DNA of 20,069 nucleotides from a virus: the IMG/VR virus record IMGVR_UViG_3300022707_001079, positions 1 through 20,069 of that record. One strand, 5' to 3'. The translations under genes and the position numbers were made by a program. Every line of letters starts with the position of its first letter. The first letter of the stretch is position 1. This document shows positions 1-6,866 of the stretch, piece after piece. The notes below the pieces were generated by a model, which saw nothing but the letters and a program-made list of their open reading frames with translations, made no database searches and was not told where the DNA came from.

Positions 1-63
1 TTATCTTCTTTGCATTTACTAAATCATCCAATTTATTTCTCCTCGGGTAAATCTGTAATGATT
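1..63. repeat. Left arm of a 63-base perfect inverted repeat
   Basis: These 63 bases are the exact reverse complement of 293-355, read base by base. Identity stops at base 64, where partial similarity lasts only a few bases. On the minus strand this arm carries the ribosome site and start of the nucleotidyltransferase gene found at 325, reading out of the window to the left. The reading frame to the right is broken at the arm boundary. The arm may therefore be a fold-back (chimera or assembly artefact) or a real inverted duplication. Confidence 0.95.
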
Positions 64-166
64 ACGGAAAGCATGGGATTGGGTTATTGTGAAATTGGAA
101 ATTGAGGCGGAAGCTACACCAGTGAATGGGAATTGGTATCAGAAAGAGGAGATAGAAATTGGATAA
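64..166 (+). CDS. 3' end of a gene cut at the repeat boundary
   Basis: An open frame runs from about base 62 to TAA at 164-166. It reads as plausible protein sequence (RKAWDWVIVKLEIEAEATPV, then NGNWYQKEEIEIG). A stop at 59-61 lies inside the inverted repeat arm, so the 5' part of the gene is missing exactly where the repeat begins. The stop overlaps the TTG start of the next gene at 159, the same coupling seen throughout the window, which supports it being a genuine gene end. The product is not recognised. In T4-like order a sliding clamp could lie here, but nothing in these few residues shows that. Confidence 0.4.
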
Positions 167-323
167 GAAAAAGAAAGAAGAACTACTAACACGGATGCTC
201 ACTACCGTGCAAAAAGAAAGATCCCGCGATCTCAAAAAATTCGTTATGTACGTGGCCGAAACCCAGTTAGTTATCCTGGATGTGTTATCCGAAATCATTA
301 CAGATTTACCCGAGGAGAAATAA
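159..323 (+). CDS. Small helical hypothetical protein, 54 aa (TTG start)
   Basis: The frame starts at TTG 159-161, preceded by AGAGGAG at 145-151 with a spacing of about seven bases, and stops at TAA 321-323. The protein begins with a lysine-rich stretch (MDKKKKEELL) and continues as a likely amphipathic helix ending DLPEEK. The next gene starts two bases after its stop and uses the GAGGAG inside its last codons, so the two are probably coupled. I do not recognise a family. The codon pattern, good ribosome site and tight fit between neighbours support it being real despite its size and TTG start. Confidence 0.6.
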   Translation: MDKKKKEELLTRMLTTVQKERSRDLKKFVMYVAETQLVILDVLSEIITDLPEEK

Positions 324-355
324 ATTGGATGATTTAGTAAATGCAAAGAAGATAA
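293..355. repeat. Right arm of the 63-base perfect inverted repeat
   Basis: Exact reverse complement of bases 1-63. This arm lies in intact coding sequence: it holds the last codons of the 54-residue protein, the GAGGAG ribosome site, and the TTG start and first codons of the nucleotidyltransferase. It therefore looks like the original copy and the left arm like the derived one. Confidence 0.95.
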
Positions 356-795
356 TGGAAATATGTAATGGCAAATGGACTTTCACGGGTTCCGATGCTT
401 ATTTTTCTGATGACAAACTATCATCAGACATTGATATATGCATAGGGGTGCCGATGGACGATCCATACGCAATACTAGAACCACTGCTTAAAGCCTTCCA
501 AGAAACGGATTTAATACGAATGGATGACGGCGAAGGCTATGAAGCCCCATGGGATTGGGGCGGACTTACTTACGCGCGATACGCCACTGATCCAGAAAAA
601 GCAGAACGAAAACCATTAGATATATTTATTGTAGATATGGAAAGTTACGATGCAATTCTATACGCCACATCGGAACTAAGAACCCTTGCAAATACAGAGT
701 TATTTGAATGCATGAAAGACAAACCATCACGGTACCATATATTTAAAGCAATAGCTGGATATTACTATAGAAAAAACCAACCAAAGGAGAAATAA
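325..795 (+). CDS. Minimal nucleotidyltransferase-like protein
   Basis: I choose TTG 325 as the start because GAGGAG at 312-317 is correctly spaced; an ATG at 280 in the same frame lies inside the previous gene and lacks a ribosome site. The 156-residue product has the DNA polymerase beta-type nucleotidyltransferase signature: Gly22-Ser23, then Asp35-Ile-Asp37 (context SDIDICIG), and a likely third metal ligand Asp99 in LDIFIV. Such domains transfer a nucleotide to a small molecule, RNA or protein, and include antibiotic nucleotidyltransferases and MNT-type antitoxins. No HEPN-type toxin partner is seen beside it, so substrate and role are unknown. The gene ends five bases before the clamp loader start, which uses AAGGAG at 784-789. 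Confidence 0.65.
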   Translation: MDDLVNAKKIMEICNGKWTFTGSDAYFSDDKLSSDIDICIGVPMDDPYAILEPLLKAFQETDLIRMDDGEGYEAPWDWGGLTYARYATDPEKAERKPLDIFIVDMESYDAILYATSELRTLANTELFECMKDKPSRYHIFKAIAGYYYRKNQPKEK

Positions 796-799
796 GAGA

Positions 800-1720
800 A
801 TGGAACTTTATAAACGCCACAGACCAAAAGCACTGGCACGAATAATAGGAAATGAAAGTACGGTAGCCAGCCTACAGAACATGCTAGAACGGAACACCCT
901 GCCCCATACGATCATGTTTAGTGGTCCAAGTGGGTGTGGGAAAACAACGATTGCAAGAATCTTGAAAGAAGAACTCAATTGCCATGATATGGACTTCAAG
1001 GAGATCAATTGTTCTGATTCACGCGGTATTGATACCATCCGAGATATTGCCAATGTAATGAATCTGTCCCCTAACAATGTGAATGGATGCCGTATCTGGC
1101 TGATGGATGAATGTCACATGCTCACCAAAGAGGCACAGAACGCCGCGCTGAAGATACTAGAGGACACCCCAGAGCACGTTTACTTCTTTTTATGCACCAC
1201 AGACCCCCAGAAGCTTATCAAGACGATACAGACGCGCTGTTGCGATATGCCGGTGTGCCTGCTCACTTATGACGAACTTGACAAACTGATTACCAGAGTG
1301 TGTAAACGAGAAAAAATCACCCTCTCTGAAGATATCAAGGATGATTTGATTTCAGGCGCGCAAGGATCAGCACGTATGGCGCTGGTGTTTCTTGATAAGA
1401 TGGCTAGTCTGGATGAAGATCAACGATCAGAAGCTTTAAAAATGAAAATGGAGGAGGAAATAGAAGGGATTGAATTGTGTCGGTTACTGATTGATAGTGC
1501 GAATTTTAAGAAAATAGCAGAAGTCCTGAAGAATTTGAAGGGGGAACCGGAATCAATCCGGTGGTCTGTTTTGGGATATGCCCGTAGTGTTTTATTGAAA
1601 TCGCGCACCTACCAAGCCTACCTGGTAATCGAATGCTTCAAGAATAATTTCTATGATTCCAAAGCAGCGGGGCTTGCTAGTGCCTGTTATGAGGCGGTGA
1701 ATACGCCAGAAGATAAATAA
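800..1720 (+). CDS. Sliding-clamp loader AAA+ ATPase subunit
   Basis: This 306-residue AAA+ protein resembles T4 gp44, the RFC small subunit and the DnaX core. It would load the sliding clamp onto primed DNA for the replicative polymerase. Visible motifs are Walker A GPSGCGKTT (residues 42-50), Walker B with the DECH box (103-106), a sensor-1 stretch ending in TTDP, and TRC in the position of the SRC arginine-finger motif. The N-terminal YKRHRPKALARIIGN matches the usual KYRP...F..ivGq opening of clamp loaders. The start ATG 800 has AAGGAG at 784-789. No second loader subunit (gp62-like) or clamp gene is visible here; they may lie to the left. Confidence 0.9.
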   Translation: MELYKRHRPKALARIIGNESTVASLQNMLERNTLPHTIMFSGPSGCGKTTIARILKEELNCHDMDFKEINCSDSRGIDTIRDIANVMNLSPNNVNGCRIWLMDECHMLTKEAQNAALKILEDTPEHVYFFLCTTDPQKLIKTIQTRCCDMPVCLLTYDELDKLITRVCKREKITLSEDIKDDLISGAQGSARMALVFLDKMASLDEDQRSEALKMKMEEEIEGIELCRLLIDSANFKKIAEVLKNLKGEPESIRWSVLGYARSVLLKSRTYQAYLVIECFKNNFYDSKAAGLASACYEAVNTPEDK

Positions 1721-1782
1721 ATTTAATTTTTTTGGCATCGTAAGCACTGGAATCGGCGATAGTATAGGTAGGAGAAACAGAA
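1721..1782 (+). other. 62-base gap after the clamp loader gene
   Basis: This is among the longest gaps between plus-strand genes. It holds a run of seven T at 1727-1733 and the ribosome site GGAG at 1771-1774 for the next gene. TTGGCA at 1732 and TAGTAT at 1760 resemble bacterial promoter boxes but are about 22 bases apart, too far for a convincing sigma-70 promoter. A 4-base stem (GGCG/CGCC at 1693-1707) ends some 19 bases before the T-run, too weak and distant for a terminator call. Confidence 0.3.
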
Positions 1783-2547
1783 ATGGTGATCATGCAAGAT
1801 GGTTGCTGCGTTCTTCAGCGTGGGTGGACAGGCTATGCACATAAATCTGTGAACGAAGAATGCGGACATGAATACCCGTGGGTGATTCTAAACGATAAAG
1901 GGAAAGTCCTTTGCTATGTATCTGACGAAGGCAAGAACCATACCAGTGATGAGGAATTTGATGTGGTCAAAGTACTGTCCGATGGGGAATATGTCCCATG
2001 TGCGGAGTGTGGTGTGTGCGGCTCAAAGAGAATCAACATGATAAAGGAAATGGCACACTGCTTAGATTGCAAAGCAAAGTCAGACAGAACACTACCCAGT
2101 GCCACTCCAGAAATGATCAATCCACCGGCCCCTCCTCCCTCACGGGTAGAAATAAAACCAGGTATTTATTCAGTGGATGGCGGTGTTGTTACAGTCCGGT
2201 TAAATCATCAAAAGGAAAGCGTGGAAAAGTGGTGCGTATTCTGGTACCACAGCCGTATGAGTTACTTTTCGGAAGAGAGATTGGCAGAATCTATTAAGGA
2301 TGGGGAATTCACATACATATGCCCAGAGCAATCGCTGCATGTTCCTGAGCCGGGGAGTATTAACACAGTACTGACTTCAGAAGTGCGGAAAGCGCTAGCG
2401 GATTACTTGCATTCTGAGGGATATGTCTGTTTTGCATCTAAACAGGCTCACGAAGAATATGCAAAACGACTTGCAGAGATGCTGAATGTGCCTGCGCGTG
2501 ATAATGGTTCTGGTTATGACTTTCAAAAGTTTAAGAGTAAAAAATAA
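1783..2547 (+). CDS. Hypothetical protein with zinc ribbon, 254 aa
   Basis: ATG 1783 follows GGAG at 1771-1774 with good spacing. The N-terminal part (about residues 1-75) is rich in His and Cys and contains WVILNDKGKVLCYVSDEGKN, which looks like a small beta domain. Cysteines in the stretch PCAECGVCG and then HCLDC (about residues 76-100) form a likely four-Cys zinc ribbon. A proline-rich linker follows, then a C-terminal region of about 130 residues that I cannot assign. Its place between the clamp loader and recombination genes suggests a DNA-metabolism or regulatory role, but that is inference from position only. Confidence 0.75.
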   Translation: MVIMQDGCCVLQRGWTGYAHKSVNEECGHEYPWVILNDKGKVLCYVSDEGKNHTSDEEFDVVKVLSDGEYVPCAECGVCGSKRINMIKEMAHCLDCKAKSDRTLPSATPEMINPPAPPPSRVEIKPGIYSVDGGVVTVRLNHQKESVEKWCVFWYHSRMSYFSEERLAESIKDGEFTYICPEQSLHVPEPGSINTVLTSEVRKALADYLHSEGYVCFASKQAHEEYAKRLAEMLNVPARDNGSGYDFQKFKSKK

Positions 2548-2573
2548 ATAGCGTCAAGGAATTTTAATACAAT

Positions 2574-3113
2574 ATGAGAGAAATAAACCCCGGACGGGAT
2601 GAAAACGAATTTGAACGAGACAAGCTGATTGATCCAAATAACCTGGATCTGGAATGTCTTAATCAACCGGAACTATTCTGTAAATGGGCAGATCGCGCTA
2701 CACTGGCAGAAGAATATTACGAAGCGGCTAAATTCAAGACAAAGGTAGTGGAAGCTTGTTTGCAAAATGATGCACGGGCTAATCCCGAAAAGTTCGGACT
2801 TACAAAAGTTACAGATACAGCAATAAAGGCCACTGCATTAATACACGACTCACATCAAGAAGCATACAAAGCAGAAATTGAAGCCCAAAGAATTCTAGGA
2901 CTTCTTAAAAATGCAGTAAGAACCATGGACATGAAGAAACGGATGATCGAAGAATTGGGAAGGTTACACGGTCAAAAATACTTTGCCGGTCCATCTGTTG
3001 CGAGAACATTAGACAGAAGTTGGCATGAACGAAAACAGGGGGATGATGAAAATCTAATTGACCGACAACGCAAAGGATTGCGTAGAAGAAAACGAAAGGA
3101 TGAAGATGATTGA
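2574..3113 (+). CDS. Possible UvsY-like recombination mediator
   Basis: This 179-residue, largely helical, charged protein sits immediately before a gp32-type SSB and a RecA/UvsX-like recombinase. Its layout recalls T4 UvsY: an early LFCKWADR segment comparable to LYSKW in UvsY, a helical middle, and a helix-rich C-terminal half (KATALIHDSHQEAYKAEIEA onward). It is about 40 residues longer than T4 UvsY and ends in a basic tail (RQRKGLRRRKRKDEDD). UvsY loads UvsX onto gp32-coated DNA, which would fit the neighbours. The similarity is by eye and weak, so the call leans on context. AAGGA at about 2556 is rather far from ATG 2574. Confidence 0.5.
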   Translation: MREINPGRDENEFERDKLIDPNNLDLECLNQPELFCKWADRATLAEEYYEAAKFKTKVVEACLQNDARANPEKFGLTKVTDTAIKATALIHDSHQEAYKAEIEAQRILGLLKNAVRTMDMKKRMIEELGRLHGQKYFAGPSVARTLDRSWHERKQGDDENLIDRQRKGLRRRKRKDEDD

Positions 3114-3252
3114 ATTCATTCTTGAAATTGTTATTTATGGAATTTGTGCTATAATTGGTCTGTATATTGGCGCTCGTGTTATTACCCGAGCAATCCTCAA
3201 AACAATTGAAAGGAACAAAAAAGATGGCAAAGAAGAAAAGAAAACGCGTTAG
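3106..3252 (+). CDS. Small single-pass membrane protein, 48 aa
   Basis: I take ATG 3106 as the start: GAAAGG at 3094-3099 is well spaced for it, and the gene then overlaps the previous one by eight bases. Residues 2-28 (MIEFILEIVIYGICAIIGLY and following) form one hydrophobic membrane helix, and the C-terminus is strongly basic (RNKKDGKEEKKTR), so the tail probably faces the cytoplasm. The end overlaps the start of the SSB gene at 3224 by 29 bases and supplies its ribosome site. The function is unknown. The SSB gene does not depend on it, so a chance frame cannot be excluded, but hydrophobicity and spacing argue for a real gene. Confidence 0.55.
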   Translation: MIEFILEIVIYGICAIIGLYIGARVITRAILKTIERNKKDGKEEKKTR

Positions 3253-4366
3253 TCCTGAAGACGTGCGGAAGAATGCGGCGGAAGGTGGGGGTGGGGGCAG
3301 CACTTGGTTTAATCTACCTGATGGTGTGGAAGTGTGGACTCCTGATAAATCAGGGACATATTTAATTGACATACTTCCATATGAAGTCGCCGTTGATGAT
3401 CACCCAGATCGTGTAGAAAAAGGAGTGTTGTGGTTTAAGCGTCAATTTGCAGTCCATCATAATTTCGGTATTAAAGCGGTATCCGTTGTTTGTCCGCGAA
3501 GTATTGATAAACGGTGCCCAACTTGTGATGACATGGATGCTTTGAAAGCTGACGATTATGATAAGAATGAGGAACAAATCAAAGCCCTCAAGCCTCAAAA
3601 ATATGTGATGTATAATATCAAACATCCCGAAGAGGATGACAAAATAGCTATCTTTACAATGTCATATGGCAAATTTGCCAAGGGACTTGATGAAGAACTC
3701 AAAGAATCAGACGAAGATATTCTGTCTTTCTTTGATGTGACTGATGAAGGAAAAACCATTAAAGTTCGGTTTTCTGATGCAACATTCATGGGACGGGATT
3801 ATATCGAAGCGACTCGTTTTGATTTCAAAGATCGTGATGAAATGGATGAAGATGAAATTCTGGATAGTGTGGCCTGTCTGGATACTATTCTGAATGTCAT
3901 GCCATTTGATAAGTTCAAGGATGCTTATCTTCAGATTGACGCGAATGATGACGATGACGGGGATAAGGATAAAAAACCCGAAGACATCGAACCAGACGAC
4001 GATTCCGATTCAGAAGCTGAAGAAAAAGCAGCGGAAGCCAAAGCGGAGAAGAAAGCTAAAGCCGCTAAATCAAAGGCAAAGAAAGAGGCAAAAGAAAAAG
4101 CTGCTAAAGAAAAAGAAGGTGATGAAGACCCCGATGACGATGACGATGATGGGGATAGTAACGATGAAGATACACCAGAACCCGAACCGAAAGAGGACAA
4201 AAAGAAATCTAAAAAGTCCAATAATAAAGACGATGACGATGACGACGATACTCCAGAATGCCCAATGAAGGATGATGGTGGTGTGTTTGGAGAGACAGTG
4301 GACAAGTTCAAAGAATGCGATGATTGCCCACACTGGCAAGCCTGCGAAGAAGCGAGTGAGGACTAA
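3224..4366 (+). CDS. gp32-like single-stranded DNA binding protein
   Basis: ATG 3224 (MAKKKRKR) is preceded by GAAAGGA at 3208-3214; a longer frame from 3155 only translates upstream sequence. In the 380-residue product His78/His79, Cys90, Cys98 and Cys101 (CPTC) reproduce the HCCC zinc pattern of T4 gp32 (His64, Cys77, Cys87, Cys90) with similar spacing, inside an OB-fold-like core reaching about residue 240. The C-terminal third is low complexity: acidic Asp/Glu runs, an Ala/Lys/Glu-rich helix and more Asp runs, like the acidic tail by which gp32 binds partners. It ends with a second cysteine set (ECPM...FG...ECDDCPHWQAC). It would coat single-stranded DNA during replication and recombination, working with the recombinase that starts at its stop codon (TAATG overlap). 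Confidence 0.85.
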   Translation: MAKKKRKRVSPEDVRKNAAEGGGGGSTWFNLPDGVEVWTPDKSGTYLIDILPYEVAVDDHPDRVEKGVLWFKRQFAVHHNFGIKAVSVVCPRSIDKRCPTCDDMDALKADDYDKNEEQIKALKPQKYVMYNIKHPEEDDKIAIFTMSYGKFAKGLDEELKESDEDILSFFDVTDEGKTIKVRFSDATFMGRDYIEATRFDFKDRDEMDEDEILDSVACLDTILNVMPFDKFKDAYLQIDANDDDDGDKDKKPEDIEPDDDSDSEAEEKAAEAKAEKKAKAAKSKAKKEAKEKAAKEKEGDEDPDDDDDDGDSNDEDTPEPEPKEDKKKSKKSNNKDDDDDDDTPECPMKDDGGVFGETVDKFKECDDCPHWQACEEASED

Positions 4367-5478
4367 TGAGTAAGACAAGAAAAAGATCAGCGGCACAGGT
4401 GGAAGAAGTAGCAATGAAGGAACGGGAACCGGTGACTGGGAAACCCAGCCGCCGGAACCTGCTTTCTTCTGGGTCAACGTTGCTGAATCTAGCTTGTTCT
4501 GATAATGCATTTGGGGCATTCCTCAAGGGTAAATATTATTTATTCGTAGGCGCTTCCACAGCCGGTAAAACTTTCCTATCCATGACTTGTTTTGCTGAAG
4601 CATCGATCAATAAACAGTTCAAGGATTACCGGTTAATCTATGACAATGTGGAAGACGGAATGGAAATGGACGTGGAAGGTCTGTTTGGTTCTGGCGTAGC
4701 AAAGCGACTAGAACCGCCGTCAATGAAAGACGGGGAACCAGAACATTCATTTACCATCGAAGAATTTTACTACAATTTAGATGATGCCCTTAAAAAAGGA
4801 AAGCCGTTTATATATGTGCTGGATTCGATGGACGGACTTTCCAGTGAACAAGAAGGGGAGAAATTCGAGCAACACAAAAAAGCCTATGAAGAAGAAAAGA
4901 AAGCGCCTGGTAGTTATGGTGATGGTAAAGCTAAGAAGAATTCAGAGATGTTGCGGAAAACATTAAAAGGAATCAGGGATAGCGGTTCTATTCTTATCAT
5001 CGTATCGCAGACACGGGATAATCTGAAGCCGGGATTCCAACCGAAAACAAGGTCAGGGGGACATGCTCTGAGGTTCTATGCTACTGTTGAGATATGGGCA
5101 TCCATTGCCGAGACATTGAAAAAAACAGTAAAAGGAAAAGACCGGCAAATTGGTGTGCGCACTAAATTAAAAATAGAAAAGAACCGAATCACCGGAAAGA
5201 AAAGAGAAATTGAAATTGAGATATACCCCGACTACGGAATGGATGATATCGGATCTTGTATTGATTATTTGATAGATGAAAAATGGTGGGGGAAAGAGAA
5301 GCAGTCAATCGTGGCAGAGGAAATTAAGTTTACAGGAACCAGACCGAAGTTAATACAACACATCGAAGAAAAGGGACTTGAAAACGAAGTACGTTCTATC
5401 GTGGGTAAATGTTGGAAATCAATTGATGACGCTTGTTCATTGAACAGGAAGAAAAAGTATGACGTGGGTTCTGATTGA
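4366..5478 (+). CDS. RecA/UvsX-like recombinase
   Basis: The 370-residue protein has a RecA-type ATPase core: Walker A GASTAGKT (62-69), an acidic DNVED stretch (93-97), Walker B FIYVLD (148-153) and a strand ending SQTR with Gln215, in the place of the RecA glutamine that senses ATP and contacts DNA. A charged insert at about 163-195, rich in Glu and Lys, separates Walker B from that strand. The start overlaps the SSB stop as TAATG. With the SSB, the possible UvsY and the SbcCD-like genes it forms a T4-type recombination-dependent replication set. It would form filaments on single-stranded DNA and catalyse strand exchange. Length is close to the RecA and UvsX families. Confidence 0.85.
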   Translation: MSKTRKRSAAQVEEVAMKEREPVTGKPSRRNLLSSGSTLLNLACSDNAFGAFLKGKYYLFVGASTAGKTFLSMTCFAEASINKQFKDYRLIYDNVEDGMEMDVEGLFGSGVAKRLEPPSMKDGEPEHSFTIEEFYYNLDDALKKGKPFIYVLDSMDGLSSEQEGEKFEQHKKAYEEEKKAPGSYGDGKAKKNSEMLRKTLKGIRDSGSILIIVSQTRDNLKPGFQPKTRSGGHALRFYATVEIWASIAETLKKTVKGKDRQIGVRTKLKIEKNRITGKKREIEIEIYPDYGMDDIGSCIDYLIDEKWWGKEKQSIVAEEIKFTGTRPKLIQHIEEKGLENEVRSIVGKCWKSIDDACSLNRKKKYDVGSD

Positions 5479-6352
5479 TATCAGCTTCCTTGCGCACCGT
5501 GCGCGGTATGCTTTGGGGGATCTTGATAACGCGGATATGCCCACCGGTATTCTGTTTGCCATATTCGAGCAAATCAGAACCATTTGCCAACATCCCAAAA
5601 TAGACAGCAATAAAATATGCGTGTTCTTTGATTCCAAAAAGAGTTACCGAAAGAAAGTCTACCCGGAATACAAGGCAAAGCGAAAAGAAAAAACAGAGGA
5701 TGAACGAGAACAAATCGATCTTATGCATACCCAAGTAAATCTATTAAGAGAAATCATCCTACCTGAAATGGGTGTGAGTGTGTATCGACAAACTGGATTA
5801 GAATCTGATGACCTAATGGCGAAAGCCTGTCTCCAATTTTATAATGCTAAAAGACAGGCTGTGATCGTCACCTCTGATAAGGATCTATGCCAATGTATTC
5901 GTCCTTCTGTGCATTGGTTTGATCCAGCAAGAGAAGTGTACCATACCTCAAAGTCCTTTATAAATAACTATGGTATTGATGCAGAACAATGGAAGTATGT
6001 GAAAATGCTTGCAGGATGTGTTTCTGATAATGTACAAGGAATAGCGGGAGTGGGGGAAGTTACGGCTATAAAATATTTAAATGATTATTTACCAGAACAT
6101 TATAAAACTTATCGAAGTATCACAAGCAAAGAAGGCATAAGAATAAGAAAACGAAACATAGAATTGGTAGTACTCCCTCATACAAAAACAAAAGAAGTGA
6201 AACTGAAAGAACCCGATTATAATCCAGAAGCTTTCTTTGCTACATGTGCACGATATGGCATAACAGCCTATCTCAAAAAGGGGGCGCAGCAAGAATGGAA
6301 TGCTTTCTTTGATCCTAACTATAAAATAAAAACAAGGAGGCGGGGAGAATGA
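5459..6352 (+). CDS. FEN/RNase H-type 5'-3' exonuclease
   Basis: This 297-residue protein is of the T4 RNase H / Pol I 5' nuclease family, which removes RNA primers and flaps from lagging strands. Metal-site motifs are visible in order: Asp7 (VLID), Asp58 in FFDSKKSYRKKVYPEYKAKR, Glu115-Ser-Asp-Asp118, Asp140 and Asp142 in VTSDKD, and Asp190 in SDN, followed by the helix-hairpin-helix GIAGVGEVTAIKYL. In the usual G-D-x-S-D-N motif the first Asp is Cys187. AGGAAG at 5446-5451 precedes ATG 5459, so the gene overlaps the recombinase by 20 bases. Its stop overlaps the next ATG (ATGA). Confidence 0.9.
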   Translation: MTWVLIDISFLAHRARYALGDLDNADMPTGILFAIFEQIRTICQHPKIDSNKICVFFDSKKSYRKKVYPEYKAKRKEKTEDEREQIDLMHTQVNLLREIILPEMGVSVYRQTGLESDDLMAKACLQFYNAKRQAVIVTSDKDLCQCIRPSVHWFDPAREVYHTSKSFINNYGIDAEQWKYVKMLAGCVSDNVQGIAGVGEVTAIKYLNDYLPEHYKTYRSITSKEGIRIRKRNIELVVLPHTKTKEVKLKEPDYNPEAFFATCARYGITAYLKKGAQQEWNAFFDPNYKIKTRRRGE

Positions 6353-6660
6353 GTGGAATACTGTTTGTTATTAAGGACATGGGTTGGTATGAAACGTCTC
6401 CTGGACACTGGCACGCAGATACGCCAGTAGGAATTTATAACTGTTGGATACATGAAGATAGATTTTATAGGCACGATAAAACAGATGGCACGAATCAATG
6501 CGATTCTATCGAAGACGGAAAGAGACAAGCGCAAAAACATTATGAAGAAACAATGTCAGAAGGATTGGTCCAGGTAGAATGCATCGCGTGTCTACAAAAG
6601 ATAGAAGACGATGCTATTTATTGCAATGAATGCTACATAAAAGAACTAGAACGAAAATGA
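6349..6660 (+). CDS. Hypothetical protein with C-terminal zinc knuckle
   Basis: ATG 6349 is preceded by AGGAGG at about 6334-6339 and overlaps the exonuclease stop as ATGA. The 103-residue product has a Trp- and His-rich first half (MGWYETSPGHWHADTPVGIY) and ends in a likely zinc site, CIACLQK...YCNEC (two CxxC pairs about 16 residues apart). I do not recognise the family. It ends in ATGA with the next small gene. Position suggests an early accessory protein. Confidence 0.7.
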   Translation: MSGILFVIKDMGWYETSPGHWHADTPVGIYNCWIHEDRFYRHDKTDGTNQCDSIEDGKRQAQKHYEETMSEGLVQVECIACLQKIEDDAIYCNECYIKELERK

Positions 6661-6866
6661 AAGAGTACTCTGTAAAACTAAGAATAGAATTCGACAAAGT
6701 AGATGGAGTGCGGGTGTCCGTTATCGGTGCGGGGGATAGGGACTGGCTGAGTTTCCATATCAGTCCTAAGACATTGCATATGAACACAAGAGTTCTCACT
6801 ATTTGGAATCCCTTCATGAAGCGATTGAAATCAGAATTAAAACAAGAATACGCGGATAATAAATGA
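6657..6866 (+). CDS. Small hypothetical protein, 69 aa
   Basis: I choose ATG 6657 because it overlaps the previous stop as ATGA; an in-frame ATG at 6630 lies inside that gene and has no better ribosome site. The product begins MKEYSVKLRIEFDKVDGVRV and looks like a small beta-rich domain followed by a basic helix (NPFMKRLKSELKQEY). No family is recognised. The stop overlaps the cysC start (ATGA), so the APS kinase is probably translated by coupling to it. Confidence 0.6.
   Translation: MKEYSVKLRIEFDKVDGVRVSVIGAGDRDWLSFHISPKTLHMNTRVLTIWNPFMKRLKSELKQEYADNK

Noticed and set aside
64-292. Spacer between the inverted repeats as a phase-variable invertible segment
   Set aside because: The 54-residue gene crosses the right boundary and makes sense only in the present direction, the left frame is simply broken, and no recombinase gene is nearby.
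1711-1721. AGATAAATAAA resembles the T4 late promoter TATAAATA
   Set aside because: It is made of the last codons and stop of the clamp loader gene in A+T-rich DNA, and no consistent copies were noticed before other genes.
1693-1733. Possible terminator: GGCG/CGCC stem followed by seven T
   Set aside because: Only four base pairs, and the T-run starts about 19 bases after the stem, too far for intrinsic termination.
2838-2856. TTAATACACGACTCACATCA resembles a T7 RNA polymerase promoter
   Set aside because: It has two extra bases in the core and lies in coding sequence of the possible UvsY gene; no single-subunit RNA polymerase is seen here.
3894-4268. Plus-strand alternate frame rich in Lys, Met and Thr within the SSB gene
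   Set aside because: A shadow of the low-complexity coding sequence, with no ribosome site or domain.
3931-4311. Long minus-strand frame opposite the SSB tail
   Set aside because: It is serine-rich only because it mirrors the GAT/GAC/GAA repeats of the acidic tail; no ribosome site and no neighbours on that strand.
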